Source: Gp6-AA40 sp035571515 (GTDB lineage: Bacteria > Acidobacteriota > Vicinamibacteria > Vicinamibacterales > UBA2999). From it: 64,000 nucleotides of DNA. The notes beneath the pieces were generated by a model. It made no database searches. It had not been told where the DNA came from and saw only the letters and a program-made list of their open reading frames with translations. The translations under genes and the position numbers were made by a program. The stretch's first letter is position 1. Each line of letters begins with the position of its first letter. This document shows positions 34,105 to 42,094 of this stretch, piece after piece. The stretch lies in NCBI GenBank assembly GCA_035571515.1, contig DATNCQ010000037.1, positions 1 to 64,000 of the forward strand, written 5' to 3'.

Positions 34105-35964
34105 TCAGTCGAGCGCGAACTCGGTGCGCCAGTCGTCGGTCTCGGCGAACGCCGGCTGGTGCTCCTTGTCCAGGAGGTAATTGCCGATGACGAGGCAATC
34201 CATCTCGGTGCGCATGAAACAGCGATACGCATCCTCGGGGGTGCAGACAATCGGCTCGCCGCGGACGTTGAAGCTGGTGTTGACCAGCACGCCGTAGCCC
34301 GTGAGCCGCTTGAACTCCTGCAGGAGCTGCCAGTAGCGCGGGTTCACCTCTTCGTTGACCGTCTGGATGCGCGCCGAATAGTCGACGTGCGTGATCGCGG
34401 GCAGGTCGGAGCGGAGGAAATAGAGCCGCTCATAGAGCGCGCGATCGTTGTAGTCGGCCGGCAACGGCGTCCGTTTCTCTTCGCGGACGGGCACGACGAG
34501 CAGCATGTAGGGCGACGGGCGATCGAGCTCGAAGTGCTTGTCGACGTCCTCCTCGAGCACGGTGGGTGCGAACGGGCGGAATCCCTCGCGATACTTGATC
34601 TTGAGGTTCATCTTCTTCTGCATCTCGGGATTGCGCGCGTCGCCGAGGATGCTGCGCCCGCCGAGCGCGCGCGGCCCGAACTCCATCCGTCCCTGGAACC
34701 AGCCGACGACCTTCCCTTCGGCGAGCCGGCTGGCGACGTCGCCGGCGAGGTCGGTGAAGTCGTCGTAATGCTCCGCGACGGCGTCGTAGCGGTTGATCGT
34801 GCGCTGGATCTCGCGATCGGAGAAGGACGGGCCGAGCAGCGATCCACGCATCGCGTCGAAGCCGGAGGGGATCCGCCGGCGCTGACGGTCGCGCACGTGC
34901 CACACGGCGTACGCCGCGCCGAGCGCCCCGCCCGCGTCTCCGGCGGCAGGCTGGATCCAGATGTCGTCGAACAGGCCCGACTTGAGAATCTTGCCGTTGG
35001 CGACGCAGTTCAGCGCGACGCCGCCCGCGAGGGTGAGGTTCGGGCTCCCCGTCAGCTCCCTGGCCGAGCGCGCGAGCTTCAGCACGATGTCCTCGGTCAC
35101 CTGCTGGATGGCGAGCGCCATGTTCATGTAGGCCTGGTCGATGTCCGATTCGCCCTTCCGCACGGGCAGGCCGAACAGCTGCTCCCACTTGTGCTCGTTG
35201 ACCATGCGCAGTCCGGTCGCATAGTCGAAGTAGTCCATGTTGAGCAGGATGGACCCGTCCTCGCGGATGTCGACGAGGTCGCTCGTGATCTTGGCGACGA
35301 ATTCATGCGTCTGCGGCGAGTCGGGATTGCCGTAGGGCGCCAGGCCCATCAGCTTGTACTCGCCGCTGTTCACCCGGAAGCCCGTGTAGTAGGTGAAAGC
35401 GGAGTAGAGCAGGCCCACCGAATGCGGAAAGCGCAGCTCGCGGAGCAGCGTGATGTCGCGGTCGTGGCCGTGGCCGATCGTCGCCGTTGCCCATTCGCCG
35501 ACGCCGTCCACGGTCAGGATGGCCGCGTCGTTGAACCGCGAAGGATAGAAGGCGCTCGCCGCGTGCGAGAGATGGTGCTCGGGAAAGGCGATCGTCACGT
35601 CGCCCTCGCCGAGCTGCGCGAGCTCTTCGCGCAGCATCCGCTTCATGAACAACTTGTCCTTGATCCACACCGGAATCGCCGACGAGAAGCTGACGACGCC
35701 TTTCGGCGCGAAGGCGTGGTAGGTCTCGAGCAGCCGCTCGAACTTCAGGAACGGCTTGTCGTAGAACGCCACGGCTTCGAGCTCCCCGTACTTCAGCCCC
35801 GCTTCCTCGAGGACGTACCGTGCGGCGTGGATCGGGAAGGCGGGATCGTGCCGCCGCCTCGTGAACCGCTCTTCCTGGGCGGCGGCGACCACCTCGCCGT
35901 CGATGAGGAGCGCGGCCGCGCTGTCGTGGTAGAACGCGGATATGCCGAGAATCGCCTGTTTCAT
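34105..35964 (-). CDS. Carbamoyltransferase, SxtI-like (second copy)
   Basis: A 619-residue O-carbamoyltransferase with full Kae1-like and YrdC-like halves. MKQAILGISAFYHDSAAALL begins the nucleotide fold, and FPEHHLSHAASAFYPSRF gives the metal-binding histidines. LTVDGVGEWATATIG, LAGGVALNCVANGKIL, GWFQGRMEFGPRALGGRS and GVLVNTSFNVRGEPIVCTP follow in the family order. It should carbamoylate a hydroxyl of an EPS sugar or a secreted metabolite. It is followed upstream by DUF5989 and SxtJ genes, the arrangement seen around sxtI. A gap of 69 bases separates it from the DUF5989 gene and contains no further frame. Confidence 0.9.
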   Translation of the reverse strand: MKQAILGISAFYHDSAAALLIDGEVVAAAQEERFTRRRHDPAFPIHAARYVLEEAGLKYGELEAVAFYDKPFLKFERLLETYHAFAPKGVVSFSSAIPVWIKDKLFMKRMLREELAQLGEGDVTIAFPEHHLSHAASAFYPSRFNDAAILTVDGVGEWATATIGHGHDRDITLLRELRFPHSVGLLYSAFTYYTGFRVNSGEYKLMGLAPYGNPDSPQTHEFVAKITSDLVDIREDGSILLNMDYFDYATGLRMVNEHKWEQLFGLPVRKGESDIDQAYMNMALAIQQVTEDIVLKLARSARELTGSPNLTLAGGVALNCVANGKILKSGLFDDIWIQPAAGDAGGALGAAYAVWHVRDRQRRRIPSGFDAMRGSLLGPSFSDREIQRTINRYDAVAEHYDDFTDLAGDVASRLAEGKVVGWFQGRMEFGPRALGGRSILGDARNPEMQKKMNLKIKYREGFRPFAPTVLEEDVDKHFELDRPSPYMLLVVPVREEKRTPLPADYNDRALYERLYFLRSDLPAITHVDYSARIQTVNEEVNPRYWQLLQEFKRLTGYGVLVNTSFNVRGEPIVCTPEDAYRCFMRTEMDCLVIGNYLLDKEHQPAFAETDDWRTEFALD

Positions 35965-36033
35965 AACACCTCGATAGACCTCACACCCCCGCGCGCCGGG
36001 CGGCGCGCGTCGACGCCGGTCGAATCCCTCCTG

Positions 36034-36183
36034 CTAGAACAGCGTGTAGATGAACGGCGCGATCGCGGAGCCGCTCGTCAGCACGATGAGCACGCCGAAA
36101 CCGAGCAGGACGACGACGAGCGGAAGGAGCCAGAACTTCTTGCGCGCGCCGAAAAAGCCGAGGAGATCTTTCAGAAAGTCCAT
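36034..36183 (-). CDS. DUF5989/SxtK-like small membrane protein (49 residues)
   Basis: A 49-residue protein reading MDFLKDLLGFFGARKKFWLL, then a single strongly hydrophobic helix (VVVLLGFGVLIVLTSGSA) and ending FIYTLF. This is the typical form of DUF5989 proteins, which almost always neighbour a SxtI-type carbamoyltransferase and a SxtJ-type membrane protein. Too short for routine gene calling, but context, composition and the tight 19-base spacing to SxtJ support it. Function unknown; it may anchor or assemble the carbamoyltransferase at the membrane. Confidence 0.88.
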   Translation of the reverse strand: MDFLKDLLGFFGARKKFWLLPLVVVLLGFGVLIVLTSGSAIAPFIYTLF

Positions 36184-36202
36184 GGACGCTGCTCCAGTCA
36201 GA

Positions 36203-36706
36203 TCAAAACGGGTGTTCGATGTCTTTGCCGGTGAACGTGTGATTCCGCGTGTGCATGACCGAGTCGCGGGACTGTTTGAACCCCTGCAGCTGCAGGGTGT
36301 CCGCGCGCATCACCACGCGGCGGAACCACCCGAGCGGTGTCACGACGACGAAGAAGACCGCCGTCAGGAGGATCCGCGACATCACGCTGCCCAGCAGGTG
36401 CGACAGCGCGAACCAGACGGCCGCCGCCGGCCGGAACAGCTGCGGCGCGGTCATGTTGACGACGTGCAGCGCCAGCGCGGCGTAGAGGTAGATCCCCTGC
36501 TTGCGCGTGAGCAGCAGCAACAGGCAGATCAGGACCAGTGCCATCCCCGTGTCCTTCGACTGGTCTTTCGTCGCGGCGGGGAGGAACGTGAGCCAGCGCC
36601 GTTTCGCTGCCGGTGACTTCGTCACCGGCGTGCTCCCGGCATCGCGCTGCGAAAGCGGAACGGCATCGACCATGGATGGAGACGAACCAGCTTCAACGTT
36701 GTACAT
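36203..36706 (-). CDS. SxtJ-family membrane protein
   Basis: A 167-residue protein with three or four membrane segments (MALVLICLLLLL, LYAALALHVVNM, VWFALSHLLGSVMSRILLTAVFFVVVTPLGW) and the family's C-terminal RRADTLQL-like tail (MRADTLQLQGFKQS ending NHTFTGKDIEHPF). SxtJ proteins pair with DUF5989/SxtK and a carbamoyltransferase; their biochemical role is not established. ATG 36706 or the preceding GTG 36709 are equally near the wzy stop; the first ~45 residues are soluble and Ser/Pro-rich, so a later start is possible. Confidence 0.83.
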   Translation of the reverse strand: MYNVEAGSSPSMVDAVPLSQRDAGSTPVTKSPAAKRRWLTFLPAATKDQSKDTGMALVLICLLLLLTRKQGIYLYAALALHVVNMTAPQLFRPAAAVWFALSHLLGSVMSRILLTAVFFVVVTPLGWFRRVVMRADTLQLQGFKQSRDSVMHTRNHTFTGKDIEHPF

Positions 36707-36712
36707 CACAGG

Positions 36713-38173
36713 TTACCTGCTTTGCGTGGGTGTACCGAGCCGTGTGGCGCGGTGCTGATAGACGAACCCGGGTGAAGGAGCCGCCTGGCCGCCGTTCCAC
36801 CGGCTCACGCGGGGGACACGGGCGGCGGCGGCCGAGGCAGGGGCAGCGATCGCCGCGGCCTGGAGCCGGGCAGGACCCTCCACGATGACGAGGAGCGTCA
36901 CGCACCACAACAGGCTCAACTGGTTGAACGCCGCCTCGGAGAAGTTGTAGACGAGCGCGATGACCCAGAGCGCGAGCCGGATGCGCGAGAAATCGTCGCC
37001 CGTGACCAGCTGCTTCTTGATCGTGTAGAAGCCGACGAGCAGCATCCCGACGAGCAGCGTCACGCCGATGATGCCGCCGTTCAGGTACGTCTCGACGTAG
37101 CCGTTGTGCGCCTGGACGATGTGCGGGAGCACCATCCAGAGCTTCACCATGCGCTCGCCCGCCCAGAAGCTCTTGAACCCGGCGCCGACCAGCGGGTTGA
37201 TGTCGCTGGCGAGGACGATGTCCCAGGCGCCGGTGCGCGACGTCAGCGTCATGTCGCGCCCGAGGCTGCCGACGATCATTTCCGAGATCCCGAGGGTGGA
37301 GTCGAGCGTGAACCACAGGGCGCCGCCGACGATCGCATAGACCTCGACTTTCCCGAGGCGCCGCTTGACGGGCGCCAGCGCCGTCGCCGTATACAGCCCG
37401 ATGGACAGGAACGTGCACAAGAGCGAGGTCGCGCTGTCGGCGATGAGCAGCAGCCAGAACGCCATCAGGAAGACGATCATGGCGTCGGCGCGGTCCACCA
37501 GCCACGCCCATTTCTTCGGCGCCGCCGGCCGCGTCGTCAGGTCCCAGTAGAGGAACACGCAGGAGATCAACAGCAGCGCGCCGAGGGTGTTCTTGTGCGT
37601 GGCGACGCCGACATACATCAGGTCGTTCCGATTCCACCCCGTGTAGGTGCGTCCGAGCTCCGGGATGTAGCGGATGAAGGCGAACGACAGCGGGACGAGC
37701 ACGCTCGCGCAGCGGACGAATGACGCCTTGATCGCCTCGATGGGCGCCTGCTCCGTCAGCAGGACCAGCACCATGACTACGTTGCCGAAATCCTTGAACC
37801 AGCGCTTGAAGGCGACAAACGGGTAGTCGGACCAGACGACGCTGATGGCGCAGTAGCCGAAGAAGAGGAACACCCACTTGTTCGCGGCCACGATCGGTCC
37901 GAACCGGACGCTGCGCCGCACCAGCACGGCCGCGCCGGCGAGAATCAGGCCGAAGAACATCATCGCGTCGAGCGGGCTGCCCTCCAGGTACGACTCGGCC
38001 GTTTGCGCCTGCTGCCCCTGGAACCAGCTCGAAAACGGGCGCGAGGCAAAGATCGCGAACCACATCGCGACAATCCAGACGGCGTGCGAGACGCCGGTCC
38101 GGCGCTTGACGTCGCGCCGCAACAGCCAGCCAATCAGGCCGTAGGCAGCGAGCAGGGCGATCTGTGGTGACAC
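36713..38173 (-). CDS. wzy: O-antigen ligase/Wzy polymerase family protein
   Basis: A ~486-residue polytopic membrane protein with about ten to twelve helices and a large periplasmic loop, the probable EPS polymerase. The Wzy_C-type region holds YTGWNRNDLMYVGVATHKNTLGALLL, then SLGRDMTLTSRTGAWDIVLASDINPLVGAG and QAHNGYVETYLNGGIIG. The Arg and His in these loops are the catalytic candidates of the family. Start GTG 38173 follows the acyltransferase stop by 14 bases. The last ~60 residues are cytoplasmic and Ala/Pro-rich. A single polymerase and a single flippase in the window fit one repeat-unit polymer. Confidence 0.85.
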   Translation of the reverse strand: MSPQIALLAAYGLIGWLLRRDVKRRTGVSHAVWIVAMWFAIFASRPFSSWFQGQQAQTAESYLEGSPLDAMMFFGLILAGAAVLVRRSVRFGPIVAANKWVFLFFGYCAISVVWSDYPFVAFKRWFKDFGNVVMVLVLLTEQAPIEAIKASFVRCASVLVPLSFAFIRYIPELGRTYTGWNRNDLMYVGVATHKNTLGALLLISCVFLYWDLTTRPAAPKKWAWLVDRADAMIVFLMAFWLLLIADSATSLLCTFLSIGLYTATALAPVKRRLGKVEVYAIVGGALWFTLDSTLGISEMIVGSLGRDMTLTSRTGAWDIVLASDINPLVGAGFKSFWAGERMVKLWMVLPHIVQAHNGYVETYLNGGIIGVTLLVGMLLVGFYTIKKQLVTGDDFSRIRLALWVIALVYNFSEAAFNQLSLLWCVTLLVIVEGPARLQAAAIAAPASAAAARVPRVSRWNGGQAAPSPGFVYQHRATRLGTPTQSR

Positions 38174-38187
38174 GAAGGATCGTTTCG

Positions 38188-39252
38188 CTAGGTGAAGATC
38201 ACCCGGTAGGCGCGATCGGCGGCTCCGGAGCGGTTGCGGGCAAAGGTCAGCAACGACACGCCGAGGACGGTCGCCACCAGCGCGAGCGCGAACGGAATCG
38301 CGAGCTCGGACCCCTGCAGGCTGAAACCGCGCAGACCGCGGCGCAGCCCCTGTAACAGGAAGATGTGCAGGATGTAGGCGAAGAGCGAATACTTGCCGAG
38401 CTCGATGACGCGGCGCTGCACCCATCCGTTGGCGCCGGCCCTGACGCCCGTCGCGTAAATCAGGAGCAGCGTGAGGCAGACGCCCACCACCTGCAGCGGA
38501 AACGGGATGTTCCAGCGCGTGATCGCCGCGAGATAGCCGGCGTAGGCGATCGCCAACAGCACCGGCTGCCGGACCAGCTGCTCGATCTGCGCCAGCGGAA
38601 GCACGCCCACGCCCAGCCCGAAGATCGCAATCGCGACGAGCTCGAGGTTCAGGCTTCTGACGCCGTCGAGGTAATAGAGACCCAGGGTGACCGCGATGGC
38701 CGCGATGCCCGCGGCCTGGAGCGAGAAGCGCAGCCGGCCGGAGAGGACCAGCAGGACCGGCGACAGCAGCAGGAAATAGCTGATGGGCACCAGCACGTCG
38801 AACGCGGCCTTCCCGTTGCCGAGCACGTAGATCGGATACAGGTTCGAGAAGAACGCCGTGACGCCCAGTTGCGTGCCGTCGTAGTCCTGCTTGATGACGA
38901 GATTGGCAACGAGGTTCAGCACGGTGAAGAGCGCGAGGATCTTCGCGCCGCGGACGAGGAGCCGCTTGTGCAGCCGCGGGTCTGCCGGCGAATACTTCGC
39001 CAGGTAGACCTGCGAAATCAGGAAGCCGGTGATGAAGATGAACGACGGCGTCAGGAACCGCAGATAGCGGTAGACGTCCCAGTCGAGGACGATGAAGTAG
39101 TTGGTCCAGTGATACAGGACCATGAAGAGCACGAGGCTTCCCTTGACGAAGTCGAGGACGTCGTTGCGCGCGCGGTTCGCGGTCACCGCGGCGGCGCGCA
39201 CGGTTTCCTCGGTGGAGGGAACGGCGATCGACGGATGGGCAAGTAGCGTCAT
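38188..39252 (-). CDS. Membrane acyltransferase (acyltransferase-3/OpgC-like)
   Basis: A 354-residue integral membrane protein with about ten helices. NDVLDFVKGSLVLFMVLYHW corresponds to the first helix of acyltransferase-3/OpgC proteins, with the His in LYHW as the likely catalytic residue. LTPSFIFITGFLISQVYLAKY and the final LGKYSLFAYILHIFLLQGL are also typical. It probably O-acetylates or succinylates EPS sugars from the cytoplasmic acyl donor. The start overlaps the stop of the asparagine-synthase-like gene (ATGA), so it is co-translated with it. Confidence 0.8.
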   Translation of the reverse strand: MTLLAHPSIAVPSTEETVRAAAVTANRARNDVLDFVKGSLVLFMVLYHWTNYFIVLDWDVYRYLRFLTPSFIFITGFLISQVYLAKYSPADPRLHKRLLVRGAKILALFTVLNLVANLVIKQDYDGTQLGVTAFFSNLYPIYVLGNGKAAFDVLVPISYFLLLSPVLLVLSGRLRFSLQAAGIAAIAVTLGLYYLDGVRSLNLELVAIAIFGLGVGVLPLAQIEQLVRQPVLLAIAYAGYLAAITRWNIPFPLQVVGVCLTLLLIYATGVRAGANGWVQRRVIELGKYSLFAYILHIFLLQGLRRGLRGFSLQGSELAIPFALALVATVLGVSLLTFARNRSGAADRAYRVIFT

Positions 39253-41120
39253 GCGATGCACACCCTCGCGGGACGGCCGGCGGCGTTCTGACGGTCGGAT
39301 GCGGTGCGCGGCCGGAACAGCACCCGGGCGGCGGCCGCGGCGGTCACGACGCGGTCCAGTTCGTCGGAATGATCCGAGCTGCCGCTCACATCGCTCATCA
39401 GCATCGCGCCGACCTTCGGCACGTCGACGAAGGCGCCGAGCTGATACAGCGTCTCCTCGGCAAACAGCACGTCGCGCATGTACTGCCCGAGCGTGCCGCG
39501 CAGCCAGGGGCGCGCGTGCACGAACTTGTGCCGTCCGAGGAACGCCCGTTCGACGATCGACGCCGCGCCACGGCCGGCCATTCTCGCGACCCACGCGGAG
39601 GCGGCGCGGCCGGTCCAGTACTCGGCCTTGAACAGACCCTCGCGATAGAGCCAGCGCGTCTGGCGCACGAGCGGCCCGCCGCGGCCGAGCAGCCCGCGGT
39701 CGGTCGGAATGGTGAGCAGGTCCGGCCGCCGGCGTGCGATCAGGTGCGTGGACGGATCGCCGGCATTCACGGGGCGGCGGTAGAGGAGTTGAACGAACTC
39801 GTCGTCCAGGAACGGCGAGCGGACCGCCACCTGCGAGCGCTCCAGCGCGTAGCGTGAGAACCCGGCCGGCGCCTGCAGGAACAGGGTGAAGGAGAGCGGC
39901 TGCACGTCGGCCGCCTTCGAGAAGGCGTGAATCGCCGCGCGCACCCGGTCGGCCATGGCGGGCGACAGGAAGTCGCCGCGCGGCATCGTGCTCTTGAAGG
40001 CACGGATCCCGCGAAGCAGCTCGCCGCCGTAGTTGCCGGTCACCCGCACGGGTGCCACACGCCTGGCCAGCGTGTTCACGTACAGCTCCGCGGCGCCCGA
40101 CAGCCCGAGCCCTCCGTCGGCGATCATGACCGCCTTGTCGAAGTGCTCGCCGAGGTTGGCCAGAAACGCGTCGTCGAGCACGAGCGACTGGTGCCGCTGG
40201 CCGCAGAGGCCCGCCACCGTCCTGGCGGCCCGCACGTCATAGGTATCGCGGTACATGCTGCCGAAGGTGTAGCAGGGGATTGCCCCTGGCACTGGGTCGA
40301 GCGACGCCATGATGATGCGAGAGTCGAGCCCGCCGGTCAGCGAGACGGCAGAGCGTCGCGCCTGCGCCGCATCGCGCTCGACCGCGCGATCGAGAGCGGC
40401 GGCGACGGCTTCGCGCCAGGCGGGCTCCGGCAGCGGCTCGAGCTGTTCCCATTCGCTGCGTTCGAAATACCGGTCCGGGTGCGCTTTCGACTCGTGGTCG
40501 AACGTCAGCATCGTGCCGCCCGGCAGCACGCGGATCCCGCGGAAGAGCGAGCGCGTGCCGAGCGTGGATCCGCACGCCAGGAACTGCGCCAGGCCGTCGG
40601 GATCGAACTCGCGTGTCGCCGGCGCGGCGGCCAGAATGGCCTTCGCCTCCGAGGAAAAGTAGAACGCGTCCGGCCCTTCGTAGACGAACAGCCGTTCGAA
40701 GCCGAACCGATCCGTGAACAGCACGCTCTCGCGTCGCCGCTCGTCGACGACGAACCCGGCAAACAGGCCGCGCATCGCGGCCGGGATGGAGCGTGAGTGC
40801 CGCCGGATCGCGGCCACCCCTCCGAGCCAGCCGCGGGCCGTGACCGCGGTCGGGCGTCCGACGACGCCGTCCAGCTGAGGGTCGCCGGCGGTCAACATCG
40901 TCAGGCCGAACTCCTCGTCACGCCACGGAGCGTGCGCCTCCGCATCGTCGACGGGTCCGACCCATCCGGCGGAGATGCCGAGCGCGGCCGAATCGAAGCG
41001 GTGCCACGCATAGAACGTCTCGTACTGCATGGCCGCCGCCATGATGTTCAGCGTGTCCTGCTGACGCGTGACGGCGTTCCGGCCGCCGTGCTTGAGAATG
41101 AGTCCGAAGATGCCAGGCAC
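39249..41120 (-). CDS. Asparagine-synthase-like protein lacking Cys2
   Basis: A 623-residue AsnB-type two-domain protein. The start is GTG 41120, giving (M)PGIFGLI, so the residue after the initiator is Pro, not the catalytic Cys of class II glutaminases. The rest of the glutaminase fold is recognisable (SRSIPAAMRGLFAGFVVDERR, TDRFGFERLFVY). The synthetase PP-loop SLTGGLDSRIIMASL is intact at about 260-274. The enzyme therefore should not release ammonia from glutamine itself. It may use free ammonia, another amine donor or another carboxylate, or be a beta-lactam-synthetase-like cyclase. It overlaps the acyltransferase gene by four bases. Its partner with intact Cys2 is the AsnB at 22.4 kb. 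Confidence 0.82.
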   Translation of the reverse strand: MPGIFGLILKHGGRNAVTRQQDTLNIMAAAMQYETFYAWHRFDSAALGISAGWVGPVDDAEAHAPWRDEEFGLTMLTAGDPQLDGVVGRPTAVTARGWLGGVAAIRRHSRSIPAAMRGLFAGFVVDERRRESVLFTDRFGFERLFVYEGPDAFYFSSEAKAILAAAPATREFDPDGLAQFLACGSTLGTRSLFRGIRVLPGGTMLTFDHESKAHPDRYFERSEWEQLEPLPEPAWREAVAAALDRAVERDAAQARRSAVSLTGGLDSRIIMASLDPVPGAIPCYTFGSMYRDTYDVRAARTVAGLCGQRHQSLVLDDAFLANLGEHFDKAVMIADGGLGLSGAAELYVNTLARRVAPVRVTGNYGGELLRGIRAFKSTMPRGDFLSPAMADRVRAAIHAFSKAADVQPLSFTLFLQAPAGFSRYALERSQVAVRSPFLDDEFVQLLYRRPVNAGDPSTHLIARRRPDLLTIPTDRGLLGRGGPLVRQTRWLYREGLFKAEYWTGRAASAWVARMAGRGAASIVERAFLGRHKFVHARPWLRGTLGQYMRDVLFAEETLYQLGAFVDVPKVGAMLMSDVSGSSDHSDELDRVVTAAAAARVLFRPRTASDRQNAAGRPARVCIA

Positions 41121-41140
41121 TGGGAAGGTTGACGGAGTCT

Positions 41141-42094
41141 TTATCGCGCTTGTGCCGGAGCCGCCTGCGACCGGTACATCCGCCGGTACATGTTCGCGCG
41201 CAGCTCGGGCCATCTGGTACGCAGCCACGCCGGAAGGCGATCCTTCTGGTCACGGTGGAGTCCGAGGCGCAGCGCGGCCGCGCCCTTCCACGTCAGCGGC
41301 ACGTAGTAGCGCGGCACGTCGACGCGGACGAATCCGTTGCTTCGCTTGAAGTCGGTCAGCGAGCTCTGGGTCTTGTTGCCGTAGACGAAGCTTTCGTAGA
41401 GCAGGTGCTGCACGCCGCGGGCGCACGCCTGGCGAACCGCTTCGGCCATCAGGCCGTTGTTCGGCCGCTTGTCGTAGACGCTCAGCTTCGACATGATCTG
41501 CATGATCGCGGCGGTCTGCTCGTCCCACACCATCTTCAGGTAGCCGACCATCTCGCCGTCGATGTAGGCGCCGAGAAACGTGGCGCGCTCGGCGTAGGTG
41601 CCGTTCTCGTCCCGGACGGCTTCGAACGGCTTCCCGTAGTGCCAGAACCGGCGGCCCTGGCGAATCGGCGACTCGTTGTAGATCGCCATGATCCCGCGGA
41701 CGTAGGCCTCGTCGTACTCGCAGGCCCGGATGACGACGCCGCGGTTCTCGGCGCCGCGGATGTTCCGGCGTGTCGCGGACGTGACCTGCTTGGCGAGCCA
41801 GTGGTCGTAGGTCGTCAGCGGAATCGCCGCGATGTTGTCCCACTCGTGGTGGAAGGCGTGGCGCGGCTCCGTGTCGGGCACGCGCTGCGCGAAGGTGAAC
41901 AGGTCGGCGTGGGTCGAGCCGCCCCGGCAGAGCGCGATGACCTCGCTCGGGTCCGGCAGCCGCTTCGCCTCGACCCAGTACTCGTCGAAGACCTCGGCGA
42001 TCCGCAGCGCGCTCCCCTTGACGATGACGAGGTTGTCGCCGGCGCGAAGCGACGGGATGACGGTCTTGCGGCCCCGGATGGTGATCTCTTTCAT
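41141..42094 (-). CDS. GNAT-like/FemAB-related protein of unknown substrate
   Basis: A 317-residue soluble protein. The central part has a GNAT-like pattern: TSATRRNIRGAENRGVVIR, YVRGIMAIYNESPIRQGRRFWHYGK, then FLGAYIDGEMVGYLKMVWDEQTAAIMQIMSKLSVYDKRPNN and MAEAVRQACARGVQHLLYE, which suits an acyl-CoA or aminoacyl binding fold. No further motif is decisive. Its start directly precedes the stop of the alpha/alpha-toroid gene with no gap. In several EPS loci proteins of this kind accompany AsnB-like and GT2 genes; function inferred only as an acyl transfer step. Confidence 0.62.
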   Translation of the reverse strand: MKEITIRGRKTVIPSLRAGDNLVIVKGSALRIAEVFDEYWVEAKRLPDPSEVIALCRGGSTHADLFTFAQRVPDTEPRHAFHHEWDNIAAIPLTTYDHWLAKQVTSATRRNIRGAENRGVVIRACEYDEAYVRGIMAIYNESPIRQGRRFWHYGKPFEAVRDENGTYAERATFLGAYIDGEMVGYLKMVWDEQTAAIMQIMSKLSVYDKRPNNGLMAEAVRQACARGVQHLLYESFVYGNKTQSSLTDFKRSNGFVRVDVPRYYVPLTWKGAAALRLGLHRDQKDRLPAWLRTRWPELRANMYRRMYRSQAAPAQAR

